Notes under the pieces: generated by a model
What the model saw: only the letters and a program-made list of their open reading frames with translations
What the model was told of the DNA's origin: nothing
The model's database searches: none
Source: Pseudomonas sp. NFIX28
Lineage (GTDB): Bacteria; Pseudomonadota; Gammaproteobacteria; Pseudomonadales; Pseudomonadaceae
Reading direction: 5' to 3'
DNA length: 64,000 bases
NCBI RefSeq assembly: GCF_900107395.1
Contig: NZ_FNPW01000004.1
Location: forward strand, 1-64,000
In this document: positions 35,101 to 45,331 of the stretch, one piece after another
Layout: the number at the start of each line of letters is the position of its first letter
Position numbering within the stretch: the stretch's first letter is position 1
Translations under genes and position numbers: made by a program

Positions 35101-38100
35101 GAGCCCGAGGTGTAGATCAGGTACGCCTGGTGCTGCGGCAGGCTGATAAAGGGCAGCTCGGTGGCCGGGTAGTTGGCCAGTTGCGCGCCGTCCTCTTGCA
35201 GGCACCAGCGCGCCACGCTGGCTGGCAATTCACCCAAAGCCTGGAACATCGCCGCGTCGCTGAGCAGCAGGCCGATACCACTGTCTTCGATCATGTAGTG
35301 CAGGCGGTCCAGCGGGTATTCCGGGTCCAGCGGCACGTAGGCGCCACCGGCCTTGAGGATCGCCAGCAGGCCGACGACCATTTCCAGCGAACGCTCCAGG
35401 GCCAGGCCGACCCGCACCTGCGGGCCGACGCCGCGCTCGCGGAGCATCCAGGCCAGGCGGTTGGCGCGGCCGTCGAGCTCGGCGTAGCTCAGGGTCTGCC
35501 CGGCGAATGTCAGGGCCGGCGCGTCCGGGCGCAGCAGCGCCTGTTCGCTGAACAGCGGGTGGATGCATTGGTCCAGGCGGTGTGCGCCGGGCTCGACGCC
35601 CAGGCTGTCCAGCAGTTGCTGTTGCTCGGCACGATCGAGCAGCGGCAATTCGCTCAGGCGCTGCTCAGGGTTGGCCAGCAAGGCCTCCAGCAGGTTGCGC
35701 CAGTGCGCCGCCATGCGCGCGATGCGCGGCTCGTCGAACAGGTCGGTGCTGTAGGTCAGGCAGCAACCCAGGCGATGATCGAGGTCGGTGACTTCCAGGT
35801 TGAGGTCGAACTTGGTGGCCCGCGCATCGTTGGCCAGGTATTCGACGGTCATGCCGGCCAGGCTGCGGCTCTGCTGGAACTCCCAGCGCTGGACGTTGCA
35901 CATCACCTGGAACAGCGGGTTGTAGGCGGCGCTGCGCGGCGGTTGCAAGGCCTCCACCAGGTGGTCGAACGGCAGGTCCTGATGGGACTGGCCTTCGATC
36001 ACGGTATGCCGCACTTGCTCGAACAACTCGCCAACGCTCATCTGCCCGTCGAGCCGGCAACGCAGGACCTGGGTGTTGAGGAAGGCGCCGATCAGCCCTT
36101 CGCTTTCCGGGCGGATGCGGTTGGCCACCGGCGCGCCGATGCGCAGGTCGGTCTGGCCGCTGTAGCGATAGAGCAGCACGGCCAGGGTCGCGGTCATGGT
36201 CATGAACAGGGTCAGGCCATGTTCGGCGTTGAAGCGACGCAGCCGTGCCGCCAGCTCGTCGCTCAGGTCAAAACGGTACAGCTCGCCCTGGTGGCTTTGC
36301 ACCGGTGGTCGCGGCCGGTCGGCCGGCAGTTCCAGCAGCGGGTGTTCGTTGCCCAGTTGCCCAGTCCAGTAATCCAGCTGGCGCTGGCGCTCGCCGGACT
36401 CCAGCCACTGGCGCTGCCAGACGCTGTAGTCCAGGTACTGCACCGGCAGCGGTTCCAGCGGCGAGTCGCGGTCGTCGATAAAGGCTTCGTACAGCGCGCT
36501 CAGCTCGCGGGCGAAGATGTCCATCGCCCAGCCTTCGGTGACGATGTGGTGCAGGGTCAGCACAAAGTAATGCTCATGCTCGGCGGCCTTGACCAGGCAG
36601 GCGCGCAGCAGCGGGCCGGTCTCCAGGTCGAACGGCTGGTGCGCCTCGCTGTCGGCCAGCTGTTGCAGGCGTTGCTCGCGGGCCGTTGCATCCAGCCTGG
36701 AGAAATCCTTCCAGCCCATGCGCACGCCGGTTTCGGCGTGCACCCGTTGTTGGGCCACGCCATCGACGCTAGGGAAAGTGGTGCGCAGGGTTTCGTGACG
36801 CAGGATCAGCGCCTGCAACGCCGCTTCGAAACGCCCGACATCCAGCACGCCGGTAAAGCGCGCCATGCCGCCGACGTTGTAGGCCGGGCTGTCCGGCTCC
36901 ATCTGCCAGAGGAACCACATGCGCTGCTGGGAATAGGACAGCGGCACAGGCTGGCTGCGGTCGACCCGGGCGATCGGCGGTTGCTGGTTGCGCTTGCCGG
37001 ACTCCTGGATCAGCCGCACCTGCTCGGCGAAGTCGCCCAGCTCGCTGGCCTCGAACAGGGCTCGCAGCGGCAACTCGACGTCGCAGGCCTGGCGGGTCCG
37101 GGAAATGATCTGGGTGGCCAGCAACGAGTGGCCGCCCAGGGCAAAGAAGTCATCGCGCAAGCCAATGCGCCGCTGCCCCAACACCTCGCGCCAGATCGCC
37201 GCGATCTGCCGTTGCAATTCGGTGGCCGGCTCGGCGTGCTCACGCACCTGCCATTGCGGTTCCGGCAAGGCGCGGCGGTCGAGCTTGCCGCTCGGGCTCA
37301 GGGGCATGGCCGAAAGCAGTATCAGCTGCGCCGGCACCATGTATTCCGGCAGCTCGGCGGCCAGGGCAGTTTTCAGGCGCTCGGTCTGCGCCGCTTCGTC
37401 TTCCACGCCCTTAATAGAGGTGTAGTAACCCACCAACTGCGCACCGGCCGCGGTCTCGCGCACCAGTACCGCGGCCTGGGCCACGCCTTCCTGGGCCAGC
37501 AGGCGCGCTTCGATTTCCTGGGGTTCGACGCGAAAGCCGCGCAGCTTCACTTGCTGGTCGAGACGCCCGAGGTATTCCAGGGCGCCATCGGCCGCCCAGC
37601 GCACCCGGTCGCCGGTGCGGTATAGGCGCGCGCCCTCGCTGCTCAATGGGTCGACGACAAAACGTTCGGCGCTCAGCCCCGGGCGCCCGAGGTAACCACG
37701 GGCCAGGCCGCTCCCGGCAATGCACAGCTCGCCCGGCACCCCGGCCGGCACCGGGTTGAGGTCGGCGTCCAGCACCCGGCAAATCACGTTGCCCAGCGGC
37801 CGGCCAATGGGCGAACGCTCGCCATCGCTGCTGTGGCAATGCCAGTGGGTGACGTTGATCGCGGTTTCGGTGGGGCCGTAACGGTTGTGCAGTTGGGCGT
37901 TCGGCAGTTGTTCCAGCACCCGGTCGCGCAGTTCGGCCGGCAAGGCTTCGCCGCCGGAGAACACCCGGCGCAGGCTGCCGCATCTGGCGCTCAGCGGCTC
38001 ATCGACGAACAGCTGCAACAGCGGCGGCACGAAGTGCAGCGTGGTCACGCCGTATTGCTGCACCAGCTGGGCGATGCGATGCGGGTCGCGATGCTCGCCC

Positions 38101-41100
38101 GGCGCGGCCAGCAGCAGGCGGCAGCCGCTGATCAGCGGCCAGAAGCATTCCCACACCGACACGTCGAAGCTGATCGGGGCCTTTTGCATCAGCACATCGC
38201 TGGCGTCCAGGCGGTAGCTGTCCTGCATCCACTGCAAGCGCTCGCTCAGGGCCGCATGGGTGTTGCCCACGCCCTTGGGCTGGCCGGTGGAGCCGGAGGT
38301 GTAGATCACGTAGGCCAGGTTGTCGCCGTGCAGGTGCAGGCCCGGCGCATGGCTCGGCCAGCTGTCGAGCTTGAGGCTGTCCATGGCGATGGCGCTGACG
38401 CCAGCGGCCTGGGGCAGGCGTTCGAGCAGGTGAGTCTGGGTCAGCAGCAGTTCGACGCCACTGTCCTTGAGCATGTAGGCCAGGCGCTCGGCCGGGTAGT
38501 CCGGGTCCAGCGGTACATAGGCGCCACCGGCCTTGACGATCGCCAGCAGGCCGACCAGCAGCTGCGGCGAACGCTCGGCGGCAATCGCCACGCACACGTC
38601 GGGGCCGACCCCTTTGTCGCGCAGGTAATGGGCCAGGCGGTTGGCCTGGGCGTGCAATTGGGCAAAGCTCAGCTGGCCGCCCTCCCACACCAGCGCGGTG
38701 CGTTCCGGGGCCTGTTGCAGTTGCGCCTCGAGCAGCGCGGGCAGCCATTGGCTGGCCGCCGCGCACGGGGCTTGGCTCCATTGTTGCTGCTGCGCCTGCT
38801 CGCAGGGGTTGAGCAGCGGCAGGTCGGCGATGGCGGTTTGCGGGCGCGCGCAGGCTTCGCGCAACAGGCTGACGAAATGCTCGGCCAGGCGCTCGATGGT
38901 CGCGGCTTCGAACAGTTCGCTGGCGTAGTCGAACGACAGGCTCAGGCGGCCGTTGCGGTCTTCTTCACTGTGCAATTGCAGGTCGAACTTGGCCTCGCGG
39001 CTGTGCCACGGCAGCTCTTCGGCCAGCAGCCCGGGCAGCCGGCGCAGGGCGCCGAGGTCGCGTTGCTGGTGGTTGAACATGACCTGGAACAAACCCTGCT
39101 CGCGGGCCTGGGGGAAGGCTTCAAGCAGTTGCTCGAATGGCAGGTCCTGATGGGCCTGGGCCTGCAGCGCGGCCTGGCGGGTCTGCGCCAGCAGGTCAGC
39201 GAACGGCAGACGCCCGTGCACTTCGGCGCGCAGCACCAGGGTGTTGATGAAGAAGCCGATCAGGCCCTGGGTTTCCAGGCGCGGACGGTTGGCGTTGGGC
39301 ACGCCGATACGGATGTCGCGCTGGCCGCTGTAGCGGTGCAGCAGGCCCTGGAACGCCGCGAGCAACAGCATGAAAGGTGTGGATTCATGGGCCTGGGCGG
39401 TCTGGCGAATGGCTTCGCTCAGGCTCGCCCCCAGGCGCAGGCTGTGCCGCGCGGCGCTGTGTTGCCGCTGCACGGAACGTGGGTGATCGGTGGCCAGGCT
39501 CAGGCTCGGATGCTCGTCGCCCAACTGCTGTTTCCAGTAGGCCAGCTGCCGCTCGCCTTCGCCCTGGGCCAGCCATTGGCGCTGCCAGCTGCCGTAGTCG
39601 GCGTATTGCAACGCCAGCGGCGCCAGGCTCGCCGCCTGGCCTTGCGTGGCGGCGGCATACAGGCGCGAGAATTCGTCGATCAGCACATTCAGCGACCAGC
39701 CGTCGGCGATGATGTGGTGCAGGGTCACCAGCAGTTGGTGTTCCTCGTCGTCCAGGCGCACCAGGGTCACCCAGAGCAGCGGGCCGTGTTCCAGGTCGAA
39801 CTGGGTGCGGGCTTCGTCCTCGCGGATCTGTTGCGCCCGCGCTTCGCGCTCGGCCACTGGCAGGTCGCTGAGATCGATCACTTGCAGGTTGAACTCGCCG
39901 GCCGGCAGGACCTGTTGCAGCGCCTGGCCGTCGCGCTCGAAAAAGCGCGTGCGCAGGGATTCGTGGCGCTCGATCAGTTGCTGGAAGCTGGCGCGCAGCG
40001 CGTCTTCGTCGAGCTCGCCGCGCAGGCGCAGGCCGCCGGGAATGTTGTAGGCGCTGCTGTGCGGGTCCAATTGCCAGGTGATCCACAGGCGGTTCTGCGC
40101 CAGCGACTGAGGCAGCGCCTCGGTGCGCGGCAGGGCATGGATCGCGCCCTGGGCCAGGCCGCCGTCCTGTTGCAGTTGCGCGACCTGGGTGGCGAAGGCG
40201 CCGAGGGTCGGCGCCTCGAACAGCAGGCGCAGGTTCAGCTCCAGGCCGAGCTCTTCACGCAGCCGCGCGACGACCTGGGTCGCGGCGATGGAGTTGCCGC
40301 CCAGCAGGAAGAAGTGATCGTCGCTCGCCACCTGCTCGACCTGCAGCTGCTCGCGCCAGATGCGGGCGATCAGCTCGTGCAGTTTGCTGGTCGCGGCCCC
40401 CGCCGCGGCCTGGCTGTCAGTCAGCGTGCTACCGGGGAACTGCGCATAGCTGTCGAGGCTGCCATCGGCCAGGCGGTTGCGGCAGGCCGAACGTTGCAGC
40501 TTGCCGCTGGACGTCTTGGGCAAGGCGCCGGGGTTGAGCAACACCACCACGCTCGGCGCTTGCTGGTAGGCCTCGGCCACGGTCTGGCGAATCAGCTTGA
40601 TCAGCGCCTCGGGCGTGAGGATCTTCTGCACGCTGCGGCTGATTTCCGCGGCGATGCCGATGCCTTCCTGGCCCTGCTCGGTGACGGCGAACGCCGCGAC
40701 CCGGCCTTTGCGCACCACCTCGACCTCACGCTCGATGGTTTGCTCGATGTCCTGTGGATAAAGGTTGTGCCCACGCACGATCAGCATGTCTTTCAAGCGA
40801 CCGGTGATGAACAGCTCGCCATTGCGCAGGAAACCCAGGTCGCCGGTGCGCAGCCAGGTCTGGCCGGCGTGCTCGACGAAGGTCTTGGCCGAGGCCTCGG
40901 GGTTGCGCCAATAGCCGTGGGCGATGCTCGGGCCGGCGGCCCAGACTTCGCCGACCTGGTTTTCGTCCAGCTCGGCCAGGGTGTTGGGCTCGACGATCAG
41001 CACCGCGTGTTCGGGCTGGCTGGTGCCGCAGCTCATCATGGCGTTGCCGGTGCCCGGCTCGGCGCGGTTCTGCGCCAGCGCCTGCTCGTCCAGGCGCAGC

Positions 41101-42140
41101 GCCGGGATGCCCTGGCCACGGCTGCCACCGGCGACGAACAGGGTGGCTTCGGCCAGGCCATAGGAGGCGAAGAAATTGTTCGGGGTGAAGCCGCAGGCGG
41201 CGAACTTCTCGGCGAAGCGCTCCAGGGTGTCCAGGCGGATCGGCTCGGACCCGGAATAGGCCACGCGCCAGCAGCTGAGGTCCAGGCGCTCCAGGGCCGA
41301 CTCGCTGACCCGCTCGCTGCACAGGCGGTAGGCGAAGTCCGGGCCGCCGCTGATGGTGCCGCCGTAGGCGCTGATCGCCTCCAGCCAGCGCAACGGCCGG
41401 CCGAGGAAGTACGCCGGCGACATCAATACGCAGGGCACGCCGCTGAAGATTGGTTGCAGCAGGCCGCCGATCAGGCCCATGTCGTGGTACAGCGGCAGCC
41501 AGCTGACGATCACGTCGTCGGGGTTGAGGTCGATGCCGAAGCCGCGGCGGATCAGCAGCTCGTTGGCCACCAGGTTGCCGTGGCTGACTTGCACGCCCTT
41601 GGGCAAGGCGGTGGAACCCGAGGTGTATTGCAGGAAGGCGATGTCGTCGCCGCGCAGTTCGGTGGCGGCCCAACCTTCGGCCAGGCTCGCCGCCAGGGCA
41701 TCCACGCAAAGCAGTTGCGGCGCCCCCACGCCTTGCAGTTCGTCCATCTGCGCCAGGGAATCGCGCAGCCCGCTACTGGTCAGCAGCAGCCGTGGCTCGG
41801 CGTCGGCGATGATCGAGAGCAGCCGCTCCTGGTGATGGCGTCGGCTCGACTCCGGCGGATAGGCCGGCACCGCGATCACCCCGGCATACAGGCAGCCGAA
41901 AAAGGCTGCGACATAGTCCGGGCCGCTGGGGAACAACAGCACCGCGCGATCGCCCAACCCGGCAGTGGCTTGCAGCGCCGCGGCGATGGTCCGGGCCCGC
42001 AGGTCCAGGTCGCGATAACTGAGGACCACGTTCTGATCCTGCTCTTCGGCAAGGAAGCGCAAGGCCACTTGATCGGGGGTCTGAGCCGCCCGGCGTTGAA
42101 GGGCTTGAGCCAGAGTGCTGGGGAGTTCGAACGCGTCCAT
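29112..42140 (-). CDS. pvdL: PvdL, NRPS that initiates pyoverdine (chromophore) synthesis
   Basis: A 4342-residue, four-module synthetase, the same length as P. aeruginosa PvdL, with a matching N-terminus ([15 protein letters not shown]). Domain order: fatty acyl-AMP ligase (about 1-585; [14 protein letters not shown]); carrier (Ser in LGGNSIA, about 613); C1 (HHIIADG, about 810), A1, carrier (LGGHSLL, about 1670); C2 (HHIVTEG, about 1866), A2, carrier (LGGDSIL, about 2742), epimerase (HHLVVDG, about 2922); C3 (HHILIDA, about 3398), A3, carrier (about 4277). No thioesterase is present. In known systems it loads a fatty acid, then L-Glu, D-Tyr and L-Dab. A second ATG at 42143 is possible. A PvdS box lies upstream. 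Confidence 0.97.
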   Translation of the reverse strand: MDAFELPSTLAQALQRRAAQTPDQVALRFLAEEQDQNVVLSYRDLDLRARTIAAALQATAGLGDRAVLLFPSGPDYVAAFFGCLYAGVIAVPAYPPESSRRHHQERLLSIIADAEPRLLLTSSGLRDSLAQMDELQGVGAPQLLCVDALAASLAEGWAATELRGDDIAFLQYTSGSTALPKGVQVSHGNLVANELLIRRGFGIDLNPDDVIVSWLPLYHDMGLIGGLLQPIFSGVPCVLMSPAYFLGRPLRWLEAISAYGGTISGGPDFAYRLCSERVSESALERLDLSCWRVAYSGSEPIRLDTLERFAEKFAACGFTPNNFFASYGLAEATLFVAGGSRGQGIPALRLDEQALAQNRAEPGTGNAMMSCGTSQPEHAVLIVEPNTLAELDENQVGEVWAAGPSIAHGYWRNPEASAKTFVEHAGQTWLRTGDLGFLRNGELFITGRLKDMLIVRGHNLYPQDIEQTIEREVEVVRKGRVAAFAVTEQGQEGIGIAAEISRSVQKILTPEALIKLIRQTVAEAYQQAPSVVVLLNPGALPKTSSGKLQRSACRNRLADGSLDSYAQFPGSTLTDSQAAAGAATSKLHELIARIWREQLQVEQVASDDHFFLLGGNSIAATQVVARLREELGLELNLRLLFEAPTLGAFATQVAQLQQDGGLAQGAIHALPRTEALPQSLAQNRLWITWQLDPHSSAYNIPGGLRLRGELDEDALRASFQQLIERHESLRTRFFERDGQALQQVLPAGEFNLQVIDLSDLPVAEREARAQQIREDEARTQFDLEHGPLLWVTLVRLDDEEHQLLVTLHHIIADGWSLNVLIDEFSRLYAAATQGQAASLAPLALQYADYGSWQRQWLAQGEGERQLAYWKQQLGDEHPSLSLATDHPRSVQRQHSAARHSLRLGASLSEAIRQTAQAHESTPFMLLLAAFQGLLHRYSGQRDIRIGVPNANRPRLETQGLIGFFINTLVLRAEVHGRLPFADLLAQTRQAALQAQAHQDLPFEQLLEAFPQAREQGLFQVMFNHQQRDLGALRRLPGLLAEELPWHSREAKFDLQLHSEEDRNGRLSLSFDYASELFEAATIERLAEHFVSLLREACARPQTAIADLPLLNPCEQAQQQQWSQAPCAAASQWLPALLEAQLQQAPERTALVWEGGQLSFAQLHAQANRLAHYLRDKGVGPDVCVAIAAERSPQLLVGLLAIVKAGGAYVPLDPDYPAERLAYMLKDSGVELLLTQTHLLERLPQAAGVSAIAMDSLKLDSWPSHAPGLHLHGDNLAYVIYTSGSTGQPKGVGNTHAALSERLQWMQDSYRLDASDVLMQKAPISFDVSVWECFWPLISGCRLLLAAPGEHRDPHRIAQLVQQYGVTTLHFVPPLLQLFVDEPLSARCGSLRRVFSGGEALPAELRDRVLEQLPNAQLHNRYGPTETAINVTHWHCHSSDGERSPIGRPLGNVICRVLDADLNPVPAGVPGELCIAGSGLARGYLGRPGLSAERFVVDPLSSEGARLYRTGDRVRWAADGALEYLGRLDQQVKLRGFRVEPQEIEARLLAQEGVAQAAVLVRETAAGAQLVGYYTSIKGVEDEAAQTERLKTALAAELPEYMVPAQLILLSAMPLSPSGKLDRRALPEPQWQVREHAEPATELQRQIAAIWREVLGQRRIGLRDDFFALGGHSLLATQIISRTRQACDVELPLRALFEASELGDFAEQVRLIQESGKRNQQPPIARVDRSQPVPLSYSQQRMWFLWQMEPDSPAYNVGGMARFTGVLDVGRFEAALQALILRHETLRTTFPSVDGVAQQRVHAETGVRMGWKDFSRLDATAREQRLQQLADSEAHQPFDLETGPLLRACLVKAAEHEHYFVLTLHHIVTEGWAMDIFARELSALYEAFIDDRDSPLEPLPVQYLDYSVWQRQWLESGERQRQLDYWTGQLGNEHPLLELPADRPRPPVQSHQGELYRFDLSDELAARLRRFNAEHGLTLFMTMTATLAVLLYRYSGQTDLRIGAPVANRIRPESEGLIGAFLNTQVLRCRLDGQMSVGELFEQVRHTVIEGQSHQDLPFDHLVEALQPPRSAAYNPLFQVMCNVQRWEFQQSRSLAGMTVEYLANDARATKFDLNLEVTDLDHRLGCCLTYSTDLFDEPRIARMAAHWRNLLEALLANPEQRLSELPLLDRAEQQQLLDSLGVEPGAHRLDQCIHPLFSEQALLRPDAPALTFAGQTLSYAELDGRANRLAWMLRERGVGPQVRVGLALERSLEMVVGLLAILKAGGAYVPLDPEYPLDRLHYMIEDSGIGLLLSDAAMFQALGELPASVARWCLQEDGAQLANYPATELPFISLPQHQAYLIYTSGSTGKPKGVVVSHGEIAMHCRAVIERFGMRPDDCELHFYSINFDAATERLLVPLLSGAQVVLRAQGQWDAEEICQLIREHRINILGFTPSYGSQLAQWLATQGQTLPVRMCITGGEALTGEHLGRIRAAFKPSLFFNAYGPTETVVMPLASLAPEQLEEGTGSVPIGTLIGERVAYILDADLALLPQGATGELYVGGAGLAQGYHQRPGMSAERFVADPFSAKGGRLYRTGDLVRQCADGQVEYIGRVDHQVKIRGFRIELGEIENRLLEHAAVREAVVLALDMPGGKQLAGYLVTDVAEQSDEQQAALREAIKAQLKIHLPDYMVPTHLILLASMPLTANGKLDRRALPAPDLELNRQQYVAPSNELEQTLAQVWCDVLNLRQVGLHDNFFELGGDSILSIQVVSRARQLGIHFSPRDLFQHQTVQSLAAVASRSEQIVAEQGLLSGESSLTPIQHWFFDSAIPERQHWNQALLLAPTQVLDGQLLEQALHAVLAQHDALRLRFTQVDGQWQAVHQPLSEAPLLMQMRVACMQQCPVLFAEAQRSLDLANGPLMRALLVDGPDAQQRLFIAIHHLVVDGVSWRVLLEDLQSVYRQLEVQQTPRLPAKTSALRDWASRLQAYAGSESLREELSWWQDQLAGPITALPVQRAEGGRQNKHARTVSVKLDAERTRQLLQQAPSAYRTQVNDLLLTALARVLCRWTGEASALVQLEGHGRETLFDEIDLTRTVGWFTSAYPLRLVPLAIEEAVGQGASIKAIKEQLRAVPHKGLGYGVLRYLADEAIQHSMAALAQAPVTFNYLGQFDQSFASDALFRPLDEPVGAAHSPQAPLPNELSVDSQVYAGELVLRWTFSGERFDVQTIDALAQAYLGELHSLIAHCLEDDAGGLTPSDFPLARLTQAQLDALPVPASAIEDVYPLTPMQEGMLLHTLLEPGTGLYYMQDRYRIDSELDPARFAQAWQAVVARHEALRASFCWNVGEDMLQVIHKPGGTPIEFLDWSAVAQDEQEPKLQALLKSEREAGFDLLEQAPFHLRLIRVGAARYWFMMSNHHILIDAWCRSLLMNDFFEIYTALGEGREAQLSVPPRYRDYIGWLQRQSLAEARQWWKNNLQGFERTTPIPSDRPFLREHAGDSGGMIVGDCYTRLDARDGAQLRELAQQHQLTVNTFAQAAWALVLRRLSGDRDVLFGVTVAGRPVQMPEMQRTVGLFINSIALRVQLPEDGQRLSVRQWLGSLLERNMELREYEYLPLVAIQENSELPKGQPLFDSLFVFENAPVEVSVLDRAQSLNATSDSGRTHTNFPLTAVCYPGDDLGLHLSYDQRYFEQATIERMLGEFKRLLLALVQGFHGDMAELPLLGAAEQDFLLAGCNQSEHEYPLQRSYVELFEAQVAAHPQRIAASCRERQYSYAELNQRSNRLGHALIANGVGLDQPVALLAERSLDLLGMIIGSFKAGAGYLPLDPGLPSQRLGSIIALSRTPLLVCTAACQEQARALLDEFACANRPRLLVWEEVQAASRSLDNPGIYSGPDNLAYVIYTSGSTGLPKGVMVEQRGMLNNQLSKVPYLQLSEADVIAQTASQSFDISVWQFLAAPLFGARVDIVPNAIAHDPQGLLAHVQAQGISVLESVPSLIQGMLAQESIDLDGLRWMLPTGEAMPPELAHQWLLRYPQIGLVNAYGPAECSDDVAFYRVDMASTCGSYLPIGTPTDNNRLYLMDGALELVPLGAVGELCVAGTGVGRGYVSDPLRTAQVFVPHPFGAPGERLYRTGDLARRRADGVLEYVGRIDHQVKIRGYRIELGEIEARLHEQPEVRDAAVAVQEGVNGKHLVGYLVKSQVANDSALSPVECLERIKQRLRVELPEYMVPLHWLWLERLPLNANGKLDRKALPALEIGQLHSQDYLAPRSELEQTLADIWAEVLKVERVGVQDNFFELGGHSLLATQIASRVQKTLQRNVPLRAMFECSTVEELAQYIDGLASSEISEEKVDRLSSLMAELEGL

Positions 42141-42300
42141 CATGGGGTTTCCTGCGCGGATTGTGCTTGCATGCAAAGTCGCGGGCCAAGGCCCTGACCG
42201 TTACATAAACCTTTGAAAAATAAAGGCCCCTGCCGTCGGGGCGAGGCAACTGGAGACTGCTGTGGCGGTTTTTTTCAGCCGCAACCTTTCTCCAATGAGA

Positions 42301-42324
42301 ACGGATGACGTCTTGAAATAATTA
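42301..42324 (-). promoter_or_regulatory. PvdS box of pvdL
   Basis: On the minus strand TAATT (42320-42324), 16 bp, CGT (42301-42303), about 160 bp upstream of pvdL. It differs at one base from TAAAT-N16-CGT. Position in the pvdL-pvdS divergent region supports it. Confidence 0.75.
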
Positions 42325-42400
42325 GTCCGCACTCTCCCCTCAACCACCCCCGCACTGCGACAACGAGCCGCAGTTCTCACTCCGCGCCAATGGCGCTCAT

Positions 42401-42445
42401 TAATGCTAATTCTCAATTGACAATAATTATCATTCAACCTAATTT
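42401..42445 (+). promoter_or_regulatory. Fur-controlled promoter of pvdS
   Basis: TTGACA (42417-42422), a 17-bp spacer and TAATTT (42440-42445) form a sigma-70-type promoter about 70 bp before pvdS. Overlapping it is a Fur-box-like sequence, GACAATAATTATCATTCAA (42419-42437), with a second AT-rich half (AATGCTAATTCTCAATTG, 42402-42419). Iron-loaded Fur would block polymerase here. Confidence 0.8.
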
Positions 42446-42515
42446 GTCGCTCGACGTGTAAGACGAATCTGATTTTTTGTCGTCCTACTAACCCTTTTGC
42501 AGCAAGGTGATTTCC

Positions 42516-43064
42516 ATGACGGAACGAGTATCCACAAGCAGGTGCGATTCACCGCTACTCCAGGCCTTTGTCGACAACCGCCTGATCCTGGTCAAGATCG
42601 CGGCGCGCATTACCGGCTGTCGTTCCCGTGCCGAAGACGTAGTGCAGGACGCGTTTTTCCGCCTGCAATCGGCACCGCAGATCACCTCGTCGTTCAAGGC
42701 GCAGTTGAGCTATCTGTTCCAGATCGTGCGCAACCTAGCGATCGACCACTATCGCAAGCAGGCGCTGGAGCAGAAGTATTCGGGCCCCGAAGAAGAAGGC
42801 TTGAATGTGGTCGTGCAAGGGGCGTCGCCAGAAACCTCGCACATCAATTTCTCGACCCTGGAACACATTGCCGATGCGCTGACGGAGCTGCCGAGCCGCA
42901 CCCGTTATGCATTCGAGATGTACCGCCTGCATGGCGTGCCGCAAAAGGACATCGCCAAGGAGCTTGGGGTGTCGCCGACGCTGGTGAACTTCATGATTCG
43001 CGATGCGTTGGTGCATTGCCGCAAAGTCTCGGGCAACCGCGCCGACACCTACGCCCGCCACTGA
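42516..43064 (+). CDS. pvdS: PvdS, iron-starvation ECF sigma factor
   Basis: A 182-residue ECF sigma factor, nearly identical to P. aeruginosa PvdS over most of its length. Region 2 is RCDSPLLQAFVDNRLILVKIAARITGCRSRAEDVVQDAFFRL, with YLFQIVRNLAIDHYRKQALE; region 4 is LPSRTRYAFEMYRLHGVPQKDIAKELGVSPTLVNFMI. It directs RNA polymerase to pyoverdine genes. ATG 42516 follows AAGGTGA at five bases; a GTG nine bases upstream was rejected. Its anti-sigma factor FpvR is not in the window. PvdS boxes found here precede pvdL, pvdH and the pvdY-like gene. Confidence 0.98.
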   Translation: MTERVSTSRCDSPLLQAFVDNRLILVKIAARITGCRSRAEDVVQDAFFRLQSAPQITSSFKAQLSYLFQIVRNLAIDHYRKQALEQKYSGPEEEGLNVVVQGASPETSHINFSTLEHIADALTELPSRTRYAFEMYRLHGVPQKDIAKELGVSPTLVNFMIRDALVHCRKVSGNRADTYARH

Positions 43065-43075
43065 TTCGCCAGGCG

Positions 43076-43510
43076 CTACCGCGAGCAGGAACGCTGCCGC
43101 CAGATCTTCTCGACCACCCGATGCCGTTCGACACCCCGCCCCTGCGCCAGAATCAGCAGGGCGGCGCGCTTGTGGGAGAAATCGAAGGGCCTCTGGCAAT
43201 GCAGGCAGCGCTCCTGCGGCTCGAACCCTTCGCCAGCAGGCTCGGCAGACGCATCCGGCCCGAGGTCGAGGCCCAAGGCATGCACCAGCGCCGACAACCA
43301 GCCGGCCATCCATTCGTCGTGCTGCCCCTCTTGCCCACGCCAGGCTGGCAGCACCTCGCTACCCGCCTGCGGCAGCGGCGCGCCCGACCCACGGCTGGCA
43401 GCGACGGGTTCAATATCGCCCAGCCGCAGCGCTTGCAGGCCGCCGGCATCGGTGGCGCAACGGCAGGTATCGGCAACGGCCACAGCAGACAGCGTGTCGA
43501 GAGAAGACAT
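43076..43510 (-). CDS. PvdY-like hypothetical protein, PvdS-regulated
   Basis: A 144-residue protein convergent with pvdS (11-bp gap). No signal peptide or membrane segment is present. The C-terminal part has a CxxC pair in QERCLHCQRPFDFSHKRAALL followed by a basic tail, which may bind a metal; a further cysteine pair (TCRC) is near the N-terminus. I do not recognise a family with known chemistry. A small gene next to pvdS, sometimes named pvdY, is known in fluorescent pseudomonads and this may be it. A perfect TAAAT-N16-CGT box lies 37 bp upstream of the start, strong support for its being a real member of the PvdS regulon. Confidence 0.78.
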   Translation of the reverse strand: MSSLDTLSAVAVADTCRCATDAGGLQALRLGDIEPVAASRGSGAPLPQAGSEVLPAWRGQEGQHDEWMAGWLSALVHALGLDLGPDASAEPAGEGFEPQERCLHCQRPFDFSHKRAALLILAQGRGVERHRVVEKIWRQRSCSR

Positions 43511-43546
43511 GGCACGGGCTCAACGTCATCAGTGTTCAACCAAGTG

Positions 43547-43570
43547 ACGTGAGCCGCAGCGAGAAATTTA
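43547..43570 (-). promoter_or_regulatory. PvdS box of the pvdY-like gene
   Basis: On the minus strand TAAAT (43566-43570), 16 bp, CGT (43547-43549), ending 37 bp before the gene start. It is the closest match to the box in the window together with that of pvdH. Confidence 0.82.
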
Positions 43571-43604
43571 GGCGAGCGGCGCGCAAGCCGCGTTGTTGCC
43601 GGCT

Positions 43605-44396
43605 TCACTTGGCCGGCGGCATGACCACGATGCGGTAGGGATCGAAGATCTTCAGCAATTCGCCGCTGTCGCGCAGGCGTCCCAGCAACTTGGCGAAGTC
43701 TTCGCCACTGATCGGCGCCGTGGGGCGAATCAGAGCGTAATGGTGGTAGACCTGATCGATCCGCTCGGAAGCCATCAGTTGCTGGGCCGTGTCGAGGTTG
43801 TGCGAGAGGAAATCGCTCAGGTAGGAACGGGTCACCAGTGCCATGTCGGCGCGGCCGCGCAGCACCATCAACAGGTTGCTGTCGTGGGAATACGTGAGGG
43901 TCGCGTTGTAGGTATCGGCCAGGTATTTGGGGTCGGCATTGAAGTTGGCGAACGCGTAGTGGTAACCGCTGAACAGCGCCAGGCGCTTGCCCTTGAGGTC
44001 GATGAAATAGTCCTGGCCGCGCCCGGGTTCGCGCTGGGCGACGAAGATTTCCGCATCTTCCAGGCCCATGTCGACGCTGGTGTGGGGAATGTTCTGCCAG
44101 CCCCAGGCCGGGTTCTCGAAAATCGCCATGTCGATGCGACTTTGCTCGAAATCGCGAAAACGCCGGGGAATCGAGGTCGGCACCAGCACAAATTGATAGT
44201 CGCTTTGCACCGCGTTCAAGGCCTCCACCAGTTGCGGCAGCAAGCCGGTGTCGGCGCCCTGCTCGGGCCGCACGGTATAAGGAGGGAAATGCGCCGCACC
44301 CACCCGTACCAACTGTGCAGCGCAGACCGGAAAAACCGCCAGGGTGGCCAGGGCCCACACCAGCATTCGCAAAGCCATCCGCATTGGCGAAGACAT
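43605..44396 (-). CDS. periplasmic solute-binding protein (SBP_bac_3 family)
   Basis: A 263-residue protein with a signal peptide (RMLVWALATLAVFPVCAAQ) and the family 3 binding-protein fold: LVRVGAAHFPPYTVRPEQGADTGLLPQLVEALN at the start of the mature chain and RFRDFEQSRIDMAIFENPAWGW in lobe one. Typical members bind polar amino acids, but no ABC permease or ATPase gene is adjacent, as with many stand-alone Pseudomonas family members whose role is unclear. It lies about 95 bp downstream of the pvdY-like start region on the same strand; whether it is iron-regulated is unknown. Confidence 0.83.
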   Translation of the reverse strand: MSSPMRMALRMLVWALATLAVFPVCAAQLVRVGAAHFPPYTVRPEQGADTGLLPQLVEALNAVQSDYQFVLVPTSIPRRFRDFEQSRIDMAIFENPAWGWQNIPHTSVDMGLEDAEIFVAQREPGRGQDYFIDLKGKRLALFSGYHYAFANFNADPKYLADTYNATLTYSHDSNLLMVLRGRADMALVTRSYLSDFLSHNLDTAQQLMASERIDQVYHHYALIRPTAPISGEDFAKLLGRLRDSGELLKIFDPYRIVVMPPAK

Positions 44397-44495
44397 CGAG
44401 GCAACTCACTTAGGAAAAGAAACAGGGCGATGCCATTAAAGCTAGGCGGTTTCCCTGGCTTAGACAACTTTCACTGAATAATTAATTACTTGCGC

Positions 44496-45119
44496 TTATG
44501 GCTCGTTAAGCACCAGCGTCAGCGCTTCCTGGGCCAGTTGCTCAAGGGTCATGCTGCCTTCGGCGCGAAACCAGGTGGTGGTCCAGGACAAGGCCCCCGT
44601 GAGAAAACGCCGGGTTACGAACACATCGCCCTTGATAAGACCGGCCTCCTTGGCCTCGCCCAGCACCTGCATCCAGATCTGCTCATAAATGTCGCGCAGG
44701 GCCAGGACGTCGGCCTGGCCCTGGGCCGACAATGAGCGCCATTCGTAGACCAGCACCGCCATGGCCTCGCCGCTGCCGCCCATGATCGACTGCAACTCGC
44801 AGCGGATCAGCGCCAGCACCCGCTCGCGCACGTCCTTGGCTTCGGCCAGCTCGGCGCGCATCAGCGCGGTGTTGTAATGGATGGTTTCCTCCATCACCGC
44901 GCGCAGGATGTCGTCCTTGCTCTTGAAGTGATGAAAGATGCTGCCGGACTGGATGCCCACCGCGCCAGCCAGGTCGCGCACCGTGGTGCGCTCGTAGCCT
45001 TTATTGCGAAACAGGTGAGCCGCGGTTTGCAGCAGCTTGCCGCGGGCGCTGTCCGGATCGGTCAGTTGCCCGTTGGCGACCAGCTGGTGCATCACCAGCA
45101 AGGCTTTTTGCTCATCCAC
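44496..45119 (-). CDS. atuR: AtuR, TetR-family repressor of the atu cluster
   Basis: A 207-residue TetR-type regulator. The HTH lies in ARGKLLQTAAHLFRNKGYERTTVRDLAGAVGIQSGSIFHHFKSKDDIL (about 25-72). It is divergent from atuA, the arrangement of P. aeruginosa PA2885-PA2886, where AtuR represses the terpene genes by binding two inverted-repeat operators in the intergenic region; two such sites are visible here. GTG 45119 is the likely start because AGGAGAGAGGCC precedes it; an in-frame ATG lies at 45092. The inducer is probably a CoA thioester of the pathway. Confidence 0.92.
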   Translation of the reverse strand: MDEQKALLVMHQLVANGQLTDPDSARGKLLQTAAHLFRNKGYERTTVRDLAGAVGIQSGSIFHHFKSKDDILRAVMEETIHYNTALMRAELAEAKDVRERVLALIRCELQSIMGGSGEAMAVLVYEWRSLSAQGQADVLALRDIYEQIWMQVLGEAKEAGLIKGDVFVTRRFLTGALSWTTTWFRAEGSMTLEQLAQEALTLVLNEP

Positions 45120-45208
45120 GGCCTCTCTCCTACATTCACTCGATCATTGTGCAGCGTAGCCCGGTCGAAACTGGGAGCTTGCGCGCGCAATTTAAGCCCG
45201 TGGGGACG

Positions 45209-45226
45209 ACCAAGCAAGCGCTTGGG
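45209..45226. promoter_or_regulatory. AtuR operator 1
   Basis: ACCAAGCAAGCGCTTGGG, containing the palindrome CAAGCGCTTG. It is repeated in inverted orientation at 45252-45269 with one mismatch. Confidence 0.85.
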
Positions 45227-45251
45227 GGCAAGATATTTCCGACGTTTACAA

Positions 45252-45269
45252 ACCAAGCGCTTGCTTGGT
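45252..45269. promoter_or_regulatory. AtuR operator 2
   Basis: ACCAAGCGCTTGCTTGGT, the reverse complement of operator 1 except for one end base. Centre-to-centre spacing is 43 bp (about four helical turns). It lies about 62 bp upstream of atuA. Confidence 0.85.
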
Positions 45270-45331
45270 AGTCTCGATCCAGTTCCGTCATCGCGTCTTT
45301 TTATCGAGTCTTTTATCGAGAGCCCCCTGCC

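Noticed and set aside
28983..42197. Three very long open frames (over 1400 residues each) on the plus strand opposite pvdL
   Set aside because: They are mirror frames produced by GC-rich codon bias: composition is Gln, Arg, Ala, His and Val rich without domains, and pvdL on the other strand has complete NRPS motifs throughout.
42507..42515. GTG start nine bases upstream of the pvdS ATG
   Set aside because: It overlaps the AAGGTGA ribosome site, and homologous PvdS proteins start at the ATG.
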